DNA from: Methanomassiliicoccaceae archaeon DOK
Lineage (GTDB): Archaea; Thermoplasmatota; Thermoplasmata; Methanomassiliicoccales; Methanomethylophilaceae
Length of the DNA: 64,000 nucleotides
Direction: 5' to 3'
Assembly: GCA_009911715.1 (NCBI GenBank)
Contig: CP047880.1
Span: 1 to 64,000 of the forward strand
Each line of letters opens with the position of its first letter. Position 1 is the first letter of the stretch. A program made the position numbers and the translations under genes. This document shows, piece by piece, positions 10,739 to 19,053 of this stretch. The notes below the pieces were generated by a model. That model ran no database searches and was not told the origin of the DNA. It saw only the letters and a program-made list of their open reading frames with translations.

Positions 10739-12118
10739 ATGGCAGACATTACCAAAGAGTACAAGACGATCTCCCAGATCGCCGGACCTCTCGTCTACGT
10801 CAAGAACACCGACCCCGTTGGATACAAGGAGATGGTCAACGTCAGGCTGTCCGATGGATCCATCAGGAGGGGACAGGTTCTGGACACATCCGACGACATC
10901 GTCGTCATCCAGGTGTTCGAGGGAACCACCGGTATCGACAGGGACGCATCCGTGCGCTTCCTGGGCGACACCATGAAGATGCCCGTCTCCAGGGACATGA
11001 TCGGAAGGATCCTGTCCGGATCCGGAGAGCCCCTCGACGGAGGAGCCAGGATCGTTCCCGAGAAGGAGCTGGACATCGAGGGAGGAGCCATCAACCCCTG
11101 GGCAAGGGACAGTCCTTCCGATTTCATCCAGACCGGAATCTCCACCATCGACGGAATGAACACCCTGGTCAGGGGTCAGAAGCTGCCTATCTTCTCCCAG
11201 TCGGGACTTCCCCACAACGAGATGGCTCTTCAGATCGCCAGGCAGGCCAAGGTCCGCGGTGAGAACGAGGAGTTCGCTGTGGTGTTCATCGCCATGGGTA
11301 TCACCAACGAAGAGAAGCAGATGTTCATGAAGGAGTTCGAGAGGACCGGTGCCCTGAAGAGCGCCGTGGTCTTCCTGAACCTGGCTGACGACCCCGCAGT
11401 CGAGAGGACCCTGACTCCCCGTCTCGGTCTGACCACCGCGGAGTACATGGCCTTCGACCTCGGAATGCAGGTGCTGGTCATCATGACCGATGTCACCAAC
11501 TACTGCGAGGCCCTCCGTCAGATCGGAGCCGCCCGTGATGAGGTGCCCGGAAGGCGTGGATACCCCGGTTACATGTACACCGACCTCGCTCAGCTGTACG
11601 AGCGTGCCGGAAGGATCAAGGGCAAGAAGGGTTCCATCACCCAGATCCCCATCCTGACCATGCCCAGCGGTGACATCACCCACCCGATCCCCGACCTCTC
11701 CGGTTACATCACCGAGGGTCAGATCGTTCTGTCCATGGAGCTCCACAGGGCCGGAATCTACCCGCCCGTGAACGTCTCCTCGTCCCTCAGCAGGCTGATG
11801 GGAGGAGGAACCGGAGCCGGCAAGACCCGTGAGGACCACAAGAACGTGTCCGATCAGCTCTACGCGTCCTACGCCGAGGGTAAGGATCTCCGCGGTCTCG
11901 TGGCCATCGTCGGAAAGGACTCCCTCTCCGCCAAGGACAGGAAGCTCCTCGACTTCGCCGACATCTTCGAGGACAGGATCGTCCGTCAGGGAATCGACGA
12001 GGACCGTTCCATCGAGGAGACCCTGGACATCGCCTGGGAGATCTTCACCGAGCTCGACCTCGACCAGCTGACAAGGATCAGCCGCAAGTACCTCGAGAAG
12101 TACCTGCCCAAGAAGTGA
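10739..12118 (+). CDS. ahaB: A-type ATP synthase regulatory subunit B
   Basis: This 459-residue non-catalytic partner alternates with subunit A in the head. It lacks a true P-loop, as expected for B subunits, and carries typical stretches such as [14 protein letters not shown] and [19 protein letters not shown]. The start is ATG at 10739 with GGAG about ten bases upstream. A GTG nine bases earlier is less likely. It is followed five bases later by ahaD. Confidence 0.97.
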   Translation: MADITKEYKTISQIAGPLVYVKNTDPVGYKEMVNVRLSDGSIRRGQVLDTSDDIVVIQVFEGTTGIDRDASVRFLGDTMKMPVSRDMIGRILSGSGEPLDGGARIVPEKELDIEGGAINPWARDSPSDFIQTGISTIDGMNTLVRGQKLPIFSQSGLPHNEMALQIARQAKVRGENEEFAVVFIAMGITNEEKQMFMKEFERTGALKSAVVFLNLADDPAVERTLTPRLGLTTAEYMAFDLGMQVLVIMTDVTNYCEALRQIGAARDEVPGRRGYPGYMYTDLAQLYERAGRIKGKKGSITQIPILTMPSGDITHPIPDLSGYITEGQIVLSMELHRAGIYPPVNVSSSLSRLMGGGTGAGKTREDHKNVSDQLYASYAEGKDLRGLVAIVGKDSLSAKDRKLLDFADIFEDRIVRQGIDEDRSIEETLDIAWEIFTELDLDQLTRISRKYLEKYLPKK

Positions 12119-12123
12119 TTGCC

Positions 12124-12759
12124 ATGGCTGCACACGATGTCACCCCCAACCGCTCGGTCCTCCTGGACCTGAAGAGAAGGATCAAGCTCACCAAGAGCGG
12201 ATACAAGATCCTGAAGATGAAGAGAGATGGTCTCATCATCGAGTTCTTCGAGGTCCTGGAGAAGGCCAGGAAGATGCGTGAAGGAGTCTCCGCCGACTAC
12301 GATGTCGCGATGGAGAAGATCACCATCGCCAGGGCTGTCGAGGGAGAGATCGCCGTGAGAAGCGCGGCATACGCCCTGAAGGCAGACCCGCAGGTGAAGC
12401 TCAGCAGCAAGAGCATCATGGGAATGATGGTTCCCAAGGTCGAGGCAGACTGGGTGCACACGAACATGACCGAGAAGGGATACGGAGTCATCTCCACATC
12501 CCCCTACATCGAGGGTGCCTCGAACGCGTTCGAGAAGCTCCTCGACACGATCATCCGTGCCGCCGAGGTCGAGACCACGATGAAGAAGCTGCTGGATGAG
12601 ATCGAGAAGACCAAGAGGCGTGTCAACGCCCTTGAGTACAAGATCATCCCCGAGCTGCAGGAGGCAGAGAGGTTCGTCAAGTTCAGTCTCGAAGAGATGG
12701 ACAGGGAGAACACCACCCGCCTCAAGCACCTGAAGAGCAAAGGAGCCGCGGAAGAGTGA
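12124..12759 (+). CDS. ahaD: A-type ATP synthase subunit D
   Basis: This 211-residue central rotor shaft protein, like V-ATPase subunit D, has two long helices forming the axle. The N-terminal motif VTPNRSVLLDLKRRIKLTKS and the C-terminal KRRVNALEYKIIPEL are diagnostic. The ATG at 12124 is chosen over a GTG at 12115. Its stop codon overlaps the GTG start of a tiny downstream gene (GTGA). Confidence 0.96.
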   Translation: MAAHDVTPNRSVLLDLKRRIKLTKSGYKILKMKRDGLIIEFFEVLEKARKMREGVSADYDVAMEKITIARAVEGEIAVRSAAYALKADPQVKLSSKSIMGMMVPKVEADWVHTNMTEKGYGVISTSPYIEGASNAFEKLLDTIIRAAEVETTMKKLLDEIEKTKRRVNALEYKIIPELQEAERFVKFSLEEMDRENTTRLKHLKSKGAAEE

Positions 12760-12905
12760 AATCCATCGAAGAGCGTCTGGAGGAGATACAGGAGGACCCT
12801 GTCAAGCTGAAGAGGTCCTTCAACCTAATCTGGATCGTCTCTTACGGGATGCTCTTGCTCGGTGCCTTCATCATCATCGCGGTGCTGATCCAGGATCGTC
12901 TCTAA
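12756..12905 (+). CDS. small membrane protein ending aha operon
   Basis: This 49-residue open frame begins with GTG overlapping the ahaD stop by four bases. It has a charged N-terminal segment (KSIEERLEEIQEDP), then one membrane helix at about residues 24-45, and ends in QDRL. The overlap, the good codon use and the position before the operon terminator support translation. A small gene named ahaG is known at this place in the Methanosarcina aha operon. Homology with it is not shown here, so an assembly or accessory role is inference. Confidence 0.7.
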   Translation: MKSIEERLEEIQEDPVKLKRSFNLIWIVSYGMLLLGAFIIIAVLIQDRL

Positions 12906-12930
12906 ACCCCTTAAGAAACTCCATTTCAAC

Positions 12931-12960
12931 ACCGGGCCTTTGGGCCCGGTTACTTTTTTT
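12931..12960 (+). terminator. hairpin terminator of aha operon
   Basis: An 8-bp GC-rich stem (ACCGGGCC at 12931-12938 with GGCCCGGT at 12943-12950) is followed by a run of seven T at 12954-12960. It lies between the convergent aha operon and the DP1 gene. Confidence 0.8.
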
Positions 12961-13019
12961 AAACATTCTGTCGTCGGATCCCGTTCGAGAACAGTGTCAA
13001 AATTAGGATTGATTGCAGG

Positions 13020-14453
13020 TCACTCGTGGAAGTTGTGCATCCTGATCTGGCCGTTGCCAAGGTCGACCACGGGCATGATTCCCGGGTCCGGGTTGAAGTT
13101 GTGCTGTCTCTGGTACTCCGTCTGCGACTGCCAGGTGGAGGCGTTGATCATCCTGACTCCGTTGTAGATCTCCTCGCCGACTCCGTGGACGTGTCCGGTG
13201 ACGAAGATGTCCGGCACGTACTCCATGGCCATGTAGTCCTTCTTCTCAGGGGCCAGGGCGTTCCTCTGACCGTAGATCGGTGCAAGGTGTCTCCTCACGC
13301 ACATCTGCTTCATGGTGTCGAGGGGGTTCTCGTACGTCAGGTACTGGACGGCCGCGATCCAGTCGTCGAGGCTCTTCCCGTGGTAGGTGAGCACCGTGCG
13401 CCCCTCCACGCTGAGGTACACTGGGTTGCCGACCATGATTATGTTCGAGTCGAAGTTCTTGGTGAACCTCAGGTTGAGTGCGGGCTGCGGTTCCGCAAGG
13501 CGTGCGGCATCGTGGTTGCCGGGGTGCACGACCATCTTGATGTGATCGGGGATCTCTTTGAGGTTCTCCGCCAGTGTCTCGTACTGCTGGTCGATGTCCT
13601 TGATGTTGAGCTCCTTGTCCTGATCGGGGAACACGCCGATCCCGTCTACGACATCGCCCGGGAACACGAGGTAGTTTATGCATTCCGCTTCTGCATTGTG
13701 TTTCAGCCACTCGATCATCCTGCGCCAATCGTTTTCAAGGAACGTTGCGCTTCCGACATGCACATCGGAAAGGAAGGCGATTTTGGACGGGGTGTCGGAG
13801 ACCTCCCACGTGTGGTTGCGGGGGATGTCGGGACGGTATATCTTCTCGGGGATGATCATGGACCTCTGGACGTTCGGCCTTCCGAGGACTCCGATCACCT
13901 CGTCGTTGACGAAGGTCTCGGAGCTCAGGGGGGAGTCCTTGGAGATGAACACCTTTGCCGTCCCGGTGTCATCCTCTATGGTGAGCATCGTGTGCCCGTT
14001 CTTGGTGGTCGAGCAGTCGTAGACGATGCCTGTGACCTTGACGTCCCTGTCGAGGGTCATCGCCCTGGAGATGTCCATCGCCCTGCCGAAGTCGTTGCGC
14101 TTCTCCACGAGCCTCTTGAGCGTGAAGAAGCGGCTCCGGAAGTAGTTGGCGAAGTCGTTGATCTTGCCCTCGCAGGTGGACTCGCCGGTGATGTCGGTCC
14201 CCTTCATGACTGTGAGGTCCGAAGTGAACCTGTTCTTCGGCTTGACCTCCTTGGGGGCCTGGAACAGGGTCTTGTCCCCCGCTATGCAGTCCATGATGTC
14301 CTGCTTGTTCACGAACATCATGTTCGACGAGAGGTGGGCGAACACCGTGTTGGTGAACGCCATCGGGTCGTTGTTCGAGAGGATCATCTCCATGGCGTCC
14401 GGAGAGAAGAAAATCTTTCTCTTCGCAGCTGCAGACAGGATCTCCTCCTTCAT
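13020..14453 (-). CDS. polB: DNA polymerase D small subunit (DP1)
   Basis: This 477-residue small subunit of the euryarchaeal replicative polymerase PolD acts as the proofreading 3'-5' exonuclease. An OB-fold region spans about 130-200. The calcineurin-like phosphodiesterase motifs are intact: LSDVHVGS (Asp230, His232), GDVVD at 266-270, GNHD at 312-315 and GHVHG at 420-424. An N-terminal helical domain occupies residues 1-60. The large subunit DP2 is not in the window. It converges on the aha operon and starts divergently from the UPF0201 gene. Confidence 0.95.
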   Translation of the reverse strand: MKEEILSAAAKRKIFFSPDAMEMILSNNDPMAFTNTVFAHLSSNMMFVNKQDIMDCIAGDKTLFQAPKEVKPKNRFTSDLTVMKGTDITGESTCEGKINDFANYFRSRFFTLKRLVEKRNDFGRAMDISRAMTLDRDVKVTGIVYDCSTTKNGHTMLTIEDDTGTAKVFISKDSPLSSETFVNDEVIGVLGRPNVQRSMIIPEKIYRPDIPRNHTWEVSDTPSKIAFLSDVHVGSATFLENDWRRMIEWLKHNAEAECINYLVFPGDVVDGIGVFPDQDKELNIKDIDQQYETLAENLKEIPDHIKMVVHPGNHDAARLAEPQPALNLRFTKNFDSNIIMVGNPVYLSVEGRTVLTYHGKSLDDWIAAVQYLTYENPLDTMKQMCVRRHLAPIYGQRNALAPEKKDYMAMEYVPDIFVTGHVHGVGEEIYNGVRMINASTWQSQTEYQRQHNFNPDPGIMPVVDLGNGQIRMHNFHE

Positions 14454-14556
14454 GTCCGAAGGGATGTTGCACTAGGCTATATTCGTTTGCGCCCCACTTC
14501 GAAACGCGCGGGAACATGCATCCGCATTGGTATTCACACAGGCTCCTCTTATCCAG

Positions 14557-14566
14557 TTTATATATC
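14557..14566 (+). promoter_or_regulatory. TATA box for 14588 operon
   Basis: TTTATATATC is centred about 26 bp before the ATG at 14588. This predicts a leaderless transcript and supports that start over an ATG further upstream. Confidence 0.7.
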
Positions 14567-14587
14567 ATCAGATGTCTAGAGAACCGC

Positions 14588-14977
14588 ATGACCTCTGTTA
14601 CAATCTCCTGTCCGGTCAATCCGAGCGAGGACCCCGACAAGGTGCGTTCGGCAGTCCTGGCTATATTCCCCGATGCGGAGCTCGAACCGGTCGAAGGCGG
14701 TTTCGAGGGCATCGTGCCCTCCCTCGACAGCTTCGGGAAGCTGATCCGCAGGCAGAGGATCCTCGATGCGGCCCGTGCCGTCCTCATCTCCAATATGCGC
14801 GGCCACAGGACCAGGATGAGCCTGAACAAGCAGGTGGCGACCGTCGGGAAGATCTCTTTCGCCGACAGGAACCCTGTGCTGGGGGCCATCGAGATCTCAG
14901 TCGAGGACGACGACCTCGTCGCATTGATCGACAGGGTGGCACCCATGACGGTCGACGGCGAGGAGGTCAAGCAATGA
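14588..14977 (+). CDS. UPF0201 family RNA-binding-like protein
   Basis: This 129-residue protein resembles the archaeal UPF0201 family (DUF54, ribosomal L5-like fold), often considered exosome- or RNA-associated. It begins with strand VTISCPVNPSEDPDKVRSAV, has a central RRQRILDAARAVL segment, and ends with an acidic ISVEDDDLVALIDRVAP. The ATG at 14588 is supported by the TATA box spacing. Its stop overlaps the ATG of the next gene (ATGA), so the two are likely translated together. Confidence 0.75.
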   Translation: MTSVTISCPVNPSEDPDKVRSAVLAIFPDAELEPVEGGFEGIVPSLDSFGKLIRRQRILDAARAVLISNMRGHRTRMSLNKQVATVGKISFADRNPVLGAIEISVEDDDLVALIDRVAPMTVDGEEVKQ

Positions 14978-15732
14978 TCGGGATGTCCTGCACCCACTTC
15001 AGCAACAGTCCGCTGTCGGACTGGGTCGACCCTGTCTCGGAGACCTTCCGTCACTGGGAGATCTTCTCGGAGATAGACCATTCCGTCATCAACAGGGAGG
15101 CGGAGATCGAGGACCTCGTGTCAGCCGCCGGCATATCGTGCTCGGTGCACGCACCGATATGCGATTTGAACGTGGCCTCATTCTCCGACAGGCTCCGGGA
15201 TGCGTCGGTCGCCGAGACCTGCGCGGTCATAGCCTCGTCGGCGGAGATCGGCGCGAAGACCGTCACCGTCCACCCGGGTCTGGCATCCATGTCGGTCCAC
15301 GGTACGGCGGAACGCGCCGCCGAGAGGGCTAAGAGGTCCATGCGTGTTTTCGAAATGATGCAGAGGGAGTACGGCGTCCCCGTGGCGATAGAGAACATGC
15401 CCGACGTCCCGATATTCCTGGGCATATCCGCCTCCGCTCTGGCCGACATCGTGGACGGCACGGATCTCGGGATATGCTTCGACATCGGTCATGCCAACAC
15501 GTCGGGACAGATCGATGCGATGATCGACACGTTCGGGGACAGGATCGTCAACATCCACATCCACGACAACAACGGGCAGAGGGACGAGCATCTGACGATC
15601 GGCGACGGGAACATAGACTTCCCGAAGGTGCTGTCGCGCCTCTCCCGCTACGGCGGCAACTTCATCATAGAGGCCAAGAGCCTCGAGTCCGCCAGGGCCT
15701 CTCAGTCACGCCTGGAGAAGATGCTCTCCTGA
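14974..15732 (+). CDS. xylose-isomerase-like TIM-barrel protein
   Basis: This 252-residue protein of the AP endonuclease 2/sugar isomerase TIM-barrel superfamily has likely metal ligands in HAPICDL, TVHPG, IENMPD, FDIGHAN, HIHDNNG and IEAKS, in the expected order at strand ends. The exact substrate cannot be told: relatives include endonuclease IV, sugar isomerases and inositol catabolic enzymes. The short length and His-rich metal site fit archaeal sugar phosphate isomerase/epimerase annotations. It is coupled to the UPF0201 gene by ATGA. Its 3' end overlaps the convergent CPBP gene by 31 bases. Confidence 0.8.
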   Translation: MIGMSCTHFSNSPLSDWVDPVSETFRHWEIFSEIDHSVINREAEIEDLVSAAGISCSVHAPICDLNVASFSDRLRDASVAETCAVIASSAEIGAKTVTVHPGLASMSVHGTAERAAERAKRSMRVFEMMQREYGVPVAIENMPDVPIFLGISASALADIVDGTDLGICFDIGHANTSGQIDAMIDTFGDRIVNIHIHDNNGQRDEHLTIGDGNIDFPKVLSRLSRYGGNFIIEAKSLESARASQSRLEKMLS

Positions 15733-16811
15733 TCCGGCGGGACGATGTTGGGCATTCCCTTCACAGCCTCCGGGGTACGGAGCAGCTTCCTGGCTATCTC
15801 GATGAGCGACGGGATTCCCGATATTATGATGACCATCAGGATAGCGGACACCAGCAGCGCCGTGGAACCGCTTGCGAGGACGGCCATGTAGTCCACGATG
15901 AAGTGGAACACTATGGATGCGTGAACCCCGAAGCGGACGTACAGGTACCCCATCGCCAGACCGGAGATTAACGTGGGGACCACCTTCCACAGACCCCATC
16001 CGGACAGATGGCCGAACCCGAATATGACGGATGAGATCACGATCAGGACCAACGCCGCACGGCTCATCCCGAATCCCCCGACGAGGTACTTCAGGGCGTC
16101 CTTCTTCTTGCACAGCAGTCCGAGCACTGCCATCGGCACACCGATCCACACGATGCGGGTGATGACCTCCTCCCAGACAGCCGCATTGGCGTAGGCGTAC
16201 AGGGCCTCGGGGATGAATCCGATGTCGGAGTCCGTCGGCAGGTTGACCTCGTCGATCTGTATCACGACGCAGACCACGTTCAGGAACAGCGCAGCTCCGA
16301 GCAGCATCGCGACCCAGTACAGCGGGGTCTTCGAGAACTCCTCCGCCACCTTCTCCCTGGGAGTCTTCAGTGCGGGTAGGGTCTGGTAGAGGACGAGGGC
16401 CACCGAGGCCACTATGGCCGCCACGATGACTATCCAGAACAGCTGCAGCCCGGTTCCGCCGAGGGCGCCGATCGATACCAGCTTGGGTACGAGCAGCAGG
16501 ACATCGTAGGATGCGCCCGACGCCCAGTTCCAGACAGCCTCTATGCCCAGGAGCATGGCGCAGAACTCAGCGAGCAGCAGGACGGCCACCAGCACGGAGG
16601 TGCCGATGATGACGCTCCTGAGGACGTTCCATTGGGAGGATGTCCGTGGCTCGGCCTGAACCGTATGCAGCGGCCTTCCGCAGGAGGCGCAGTACGCGTA
16701 CCCCGCCTCCCTGGATTCCTCGCAGTGCGGGCAGGAGTCGAGCGGCTCTCCGCAGTGGATGCAGTAAGTGTATCCGTTCTCGCGGCATTCCTCGCATTTG
16801 TCGCATGACAT
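15702..16811 (-). CDS. zinc-ribbon CPBP-family membrane protease
   Basis: This 369-residue protein has two zinc-ribbon-like Cys clusters at residues 3-44 (CxxC pairs near 17/20, 27/30 and 41/44) and then about eight membrane helices. The CPBP (CAAX protease/bacteriocin-processing) motifs are present: EEVITR at 214-219, FGFGHL with His268, and HFIVD with His303. The family is membrane glutamic-type proteases used in protein processing, stress response or peptide immunity. The fused N-terminal zinc ribbons suggest binding of a protein or nucleic acid. It lies six bases after the unknown gene and is third in an operon headed by an HTH regulator. No substrate is evident. Confidence 0.85.
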   Translation of the reverse strand: MSCDKCEECRENGYTYCIHCGEPLDSCPHCEESREAGYAYCASCGRPLHTVQAEPRTSSQWNVLRSVIIGTSVLVAVLLLAEFCAMLLGIEAVWNWASGASYDVLLLVPKLVSIGALGGTGLQLFWIVIVAAIVASVALVLYQTLPALKTPREKVAEEFSKTPLYWVAMLLGAALFLNVVCVVIQIDEVNLPTDSDIGFIPEALYAYANAAVWEEVITRIVWIGVPMAVLGLLCKKKDALKYLVGGFGMSRAALVLIVISSVIFGFGHLSGWGLWKVVPTLISGLAMGYLYVRFGVHASIVFHFIVDYMAVLASGSTALLVSAILMVIIISGIPSLIEIARKLLRTPEAVKGMPNIVPPDQESIFSRRD

Positions 16812-16817
16812 GATGGC

Positions 16818-17429
16818 TCACCTCAGGAGTCTGGCTATGTTCTCGGCACGTTCGACCTCGATCACGGCGAGCAGGCTCCTCTTGTACCTGGCGACGTCCC
16901 TTATCTGGTCGGCTATGTACGCCTCCCTCTTCTCGGAGACCTGCCTGTATCCCTTGACCTCGTGGATGAAGGAGTCCCATTCTACGGCGAACGACGCAGG
17001 GTCGGTCGACTTGAATCTGTGTTTCATGCCCTTCTTGGCGAGGCGGTGCTCCTTCACGAAGTCCCATGCCTTCACGGTGTCGCAGTACATCTCCGTGAAG
17101 TCCGCGTCGTTCATGTCAAGGGCGATGGCGTTCTTGCCCTCCTTGGAGCAGAGGTCCACCAGCACGCACATGGCGGGGGACGGGATCTCGACCTGCTCCC
17201 CCGTGAGCTGCTCCATCCTCTGGGCGTATGCTATGTCGAGTTCGCTCACCTCGAAGTCGTCCTGGAGCTGAACGCGGTTCTTGATGGCCTGGATGCCCTC
17301 GATCCCGAGGGAGACGCCGTAGGCCTCGAACCCGCCGTATGCTGCCTCGACCTTCGCGGTCTCGGACAGGATGCCGTTCACGACGGGCAGTATGCAAACC
17401 CTGCAGTCTCCGACCGGGAGCTCGATCAT
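16818..17429 (-). CDS. unknown protein, possible degenerate TraB-like
   Basis: This 203-residue protein of unknown function starts at the ATG at 17429, overlapping the stop of the HTH regulator gene by four bases. No membrane helix or signal peptide is visible. The overall outline loosely recalls TraB/PrgY proteins: an N-terminal strand ending in SETAKVEAAY and a C-terminal REAYIADQIRDVA helix followed by a hydrophobic strand LLAVIEVE. The conserved GT-H and GxGH residues of TraB are absent, so this is only a weak suggestion. Its place between a regulator and a CPBP protease suggests it works with them. Confidence 0.6.
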   Translation of the reverse strand: MIELPVGDCRVCILPVVNGILSETAKVEAAYGGFEAYGVSLGIEGIQAIKNRVQLQDDFEVSELDIAYAQRMEQLTGEQVEIPSPAMCVLVDLCSKEGKNAIALDMNDADFTEMYCDTVKAWDFVKEHRLAKKGMKHRFKSTDPASFAVEWDSFIHEVKGYRQVSEKREAYIADQIRDVARYKRSLLAVIEVERAENIARLLR

Positions 17430-18370
17430 TTCCTGGTCCCCCTGGAGGCCACGAGGTCCGTGAGGTCCTCCGGGGCGTCGATCTTCTTCAGCTCGTCGTT
17501 GGAGACGACGGCGGTGGAGTCGATGTTGTCGCGGTCGTGCTTGCACTCCACTATCAGGACGGAGAAACGGTCCATGATGCGGGCTATGTCGGAGGCGACG
17601 ACCGCCTTCTGGATGAGTTTGGCGTCATCCGTGCCGAGTCCGGTGAGCATCAGCGCCTTGCTGTTGTGGCTCACGGCCTCGAACGGGCTCTTGATCACGG
17701 GGGTGACGGAGAAGCCGAGGTTGCAGAGCTGGTTGACCGCGAACGTGTCTATCGGCTCGCGTCCCGTGCGCTCCTCCCTGCTGCGCTCCTCGCTCTTGAA
17801 CTCGAACGGGTCTATCGGCTCTATGACTGGGAGTCCGAGGTACTCCTCGATGCGGAGCGCCGCGTCTATCATGGCGCCCATGCCCGACTCGTACATCTGT
17901 ATGGTCCTGCGGGAGACCCCAGCGGTCTCCGCCAGGGCGCCGAGGCTGATGCCGCGGTCCTCCCTGATGGACTTCAGGAGGTCGCCGTCCAGCTTGACGT
18001 ACAGGCCGCCGGGCGCCGCGAAGATGAACGGTGGCGCCTCCTCCAGCAGGAGGTCGGCCAGCGTCTCGTTGGAGACGATGGATATGTTGAATCTGGAGTA
18101 GACGATGCCGGGTTCGAGCGCTCCCGAACTGGAACGCTCGCCCACGACCATGGGCGTCGCGCTCAGCGCCTCCGCGAGGACCTTCATCTCCTCGGCGTTC
18201 TCCTTGGAGAACGCGTCGATGTTGCTGAGGACCTTGATGATCAGGACCTTCTGGTCCAGCCTCGCGACCACGTCGAAGCACACGCCTCTGATCGTCAGGG
18301 CGGAAGACACGTCGAACCCCGCCTTCGCTAGGATGGCTCTGGTGGTGTTGATTAGGTCGTTCCTGCCCAT
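17426..18370 (-). CDS. archaeal XRE-type HTH regulator
   Basis: This 314-residue protein resembles the archaeal putative HTH-type regulators of the MJ0272 family. An N-terminal alpha/beta domain recalls a nuclease-like fold, a Cro/C1-type HTH lies near 130-185 (ISLGALAETAGVSRRTIQMYESG), and a C-terminal domain repeats the N-terminal style. The ATG at 18370 is preferred because a minus-strand TATA (TTTTATATAG) is centred about 26 bp upstream. A TTG nine bases earlier is in frame. It heads the operon with the unknown protein and CPBP protease. Repeats around its own TATA suggest autoregulation. Confidence 0.8.
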   Translation of the reverse strand: MGRNDLINTTRAILAKAGFDVSSALTIRGVCFDVVARLDQKVLIIKVLSNIDAFSKENAEEMKVLAEALSATPMVVGERSSSGALEPGIVYSRFNISIVSNETLADLLLEEAPPFIFAAPGGLYVKLDGDLLKSIREDRGISLGALAETAGVSRRTIQMYESGMGAMIDAALRIEEYLGLPVIEPIDPFEFKSEERSREERTGREPIDTFAVNQLCNLGFSVTPVIKSPFEAVSHNSKALMLTGLGTDDAKLIQKAVVASDIARIMDRFSVLIVECKHDRDNIDSTAVVSNDELKKIDAPEDLTDLVASRGTRK

Positions 18371-18374
18371 GTTT

Positions 18375-18413
18375 GACAAAGTGTCAGACCTTCTATATAA
18401 AAGGGTGCCAGAC
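18375..18413 (-). promoter_or_regulatory. promoter with operator-like repeats
   Basis: The minus-strand TATA lies near 18393-18402. Between it and the start is a dyad TGACA-AAG-TGTCA, and a direct repeat GTGTCAGAC/GTGCCAGAC flanks the TATA with 23-bp spacing. Such an arrangement would let the HTH protein block its own promoter. Binding is inferred. Confidence 0.5.
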
Positions 18414-18442
18414 TCTCCCAGAATGGTTGGAAGGGCCCGGTG

Positions 18443-18463
18443 AGGGGGCGGGATCCCGCCCCC
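18443..18463 (-). terminator. GC palindrome downstream of hsp20
   Basis: A near-perfect palindrome centred on GGGATCCC, flanked by GGGGGC and GCCCCC, lies just after the hsp20 stop codon. No T run follows on the minus strand, so its role as a transcription or RNA 3' end is only likely. Confidence 0.45.
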
Positions 18464-18470
18464 GGTGCGA

Positions 18471-18959
18471 TCAGGCGATGCTGATCGTCTTTCCCTCGTG
18501 GGACGGCGACACCTTGTTAAGTGTCACCTCCAGGAGGCCGTTGTTGTACTCCGCCTTGGCGGAGTCCACGTCGACGTCGCAGGGCAGGGCGAGGTCCTTC
18601 TCGAACCTCCTGCCCGGGGTGTCGACCTTGATGGAGAGCATGTTCCCGGTGCATCTGAGGGTGATGTCCTCTTTGGCGACCCCGGGGATCTCGGCAACCG
18701 CCCTGACCACGGAGTCCTCCTCGGTCACGTCGGTGAAGAACTCCCTGGTGTCGCCGGAGCTCAGCGCGTTCAGCCTGCTGCCGGAGTTGCCGAACTCCTT
18801 GACGTGCCTCACGCCGTCGGGTCCCTGGTACATGGTGTATCCGTACGTCTTCACGTCGGGACCGGTCATGTCCATCTGCGAGAACATGTCCTCGATCCTT
18901 CTGTTCAGGCTCTCGAAACCTCCGAAGAGGTCGTTCCAGATGTCATCTGCTGCGCTCAT
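18471..18959 (-). CDS. hsp20: Hsp20 small heat-shock protein
   Basis: This 162-residue alpha-crystallin-type chaperone has the alpha-crystallin domain at about residues 75-155, with AEIPGVAKEDITLRCTGNML and NGLLEVTLNK, and the C-terminal I-x-I motif ISI. The N-terminal region is FGGFESLNRRIEDMFSQ, typical of oligomerising arms. The ATG at 18959 follows GGGAGG; an upstream in-frame TTG is less likely. It lies 94 bp downstream of the Cdc48 gene, last in a three-gene stress operon. It holds unfolded proteins, possibly for the neighbouring unfoldase. Confidence 0.92.
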   Translation of the reverse strand: MSAADDIWNDLFGGFESLNRRIEDMFSQMDMTGPDVKTYGYTMYQGPDGVRHVKEFGNSGSRLNALSSGDTREFFTDVTEEDSVVRAVAEIPGVAKEDITLRCTGNMLSIKVDTPGRRFEKDLALPCDVDVDSAKAEYNNGLLEVTLNKVSPSHEGKTISIA

Positions 18960-19053
18960 AGTCAATTCCTCCCTTGTCGATTTTCCTTGATTCCAGTGTT
19001 CTGGCTTTTTCTCTTTCTCATGTTTTCGTTAAAGTGTTTGAGGAGGGGAGGGA

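Noticed and set aside
17429-17546. N-terminal extension of the unknown protein at 16818-17429
   Set aside because: The added 39 residues are Arg/Gln-rich and are the shifted frame of the upstream HTH gene. The overlap ATG at 17429 is the natural start.
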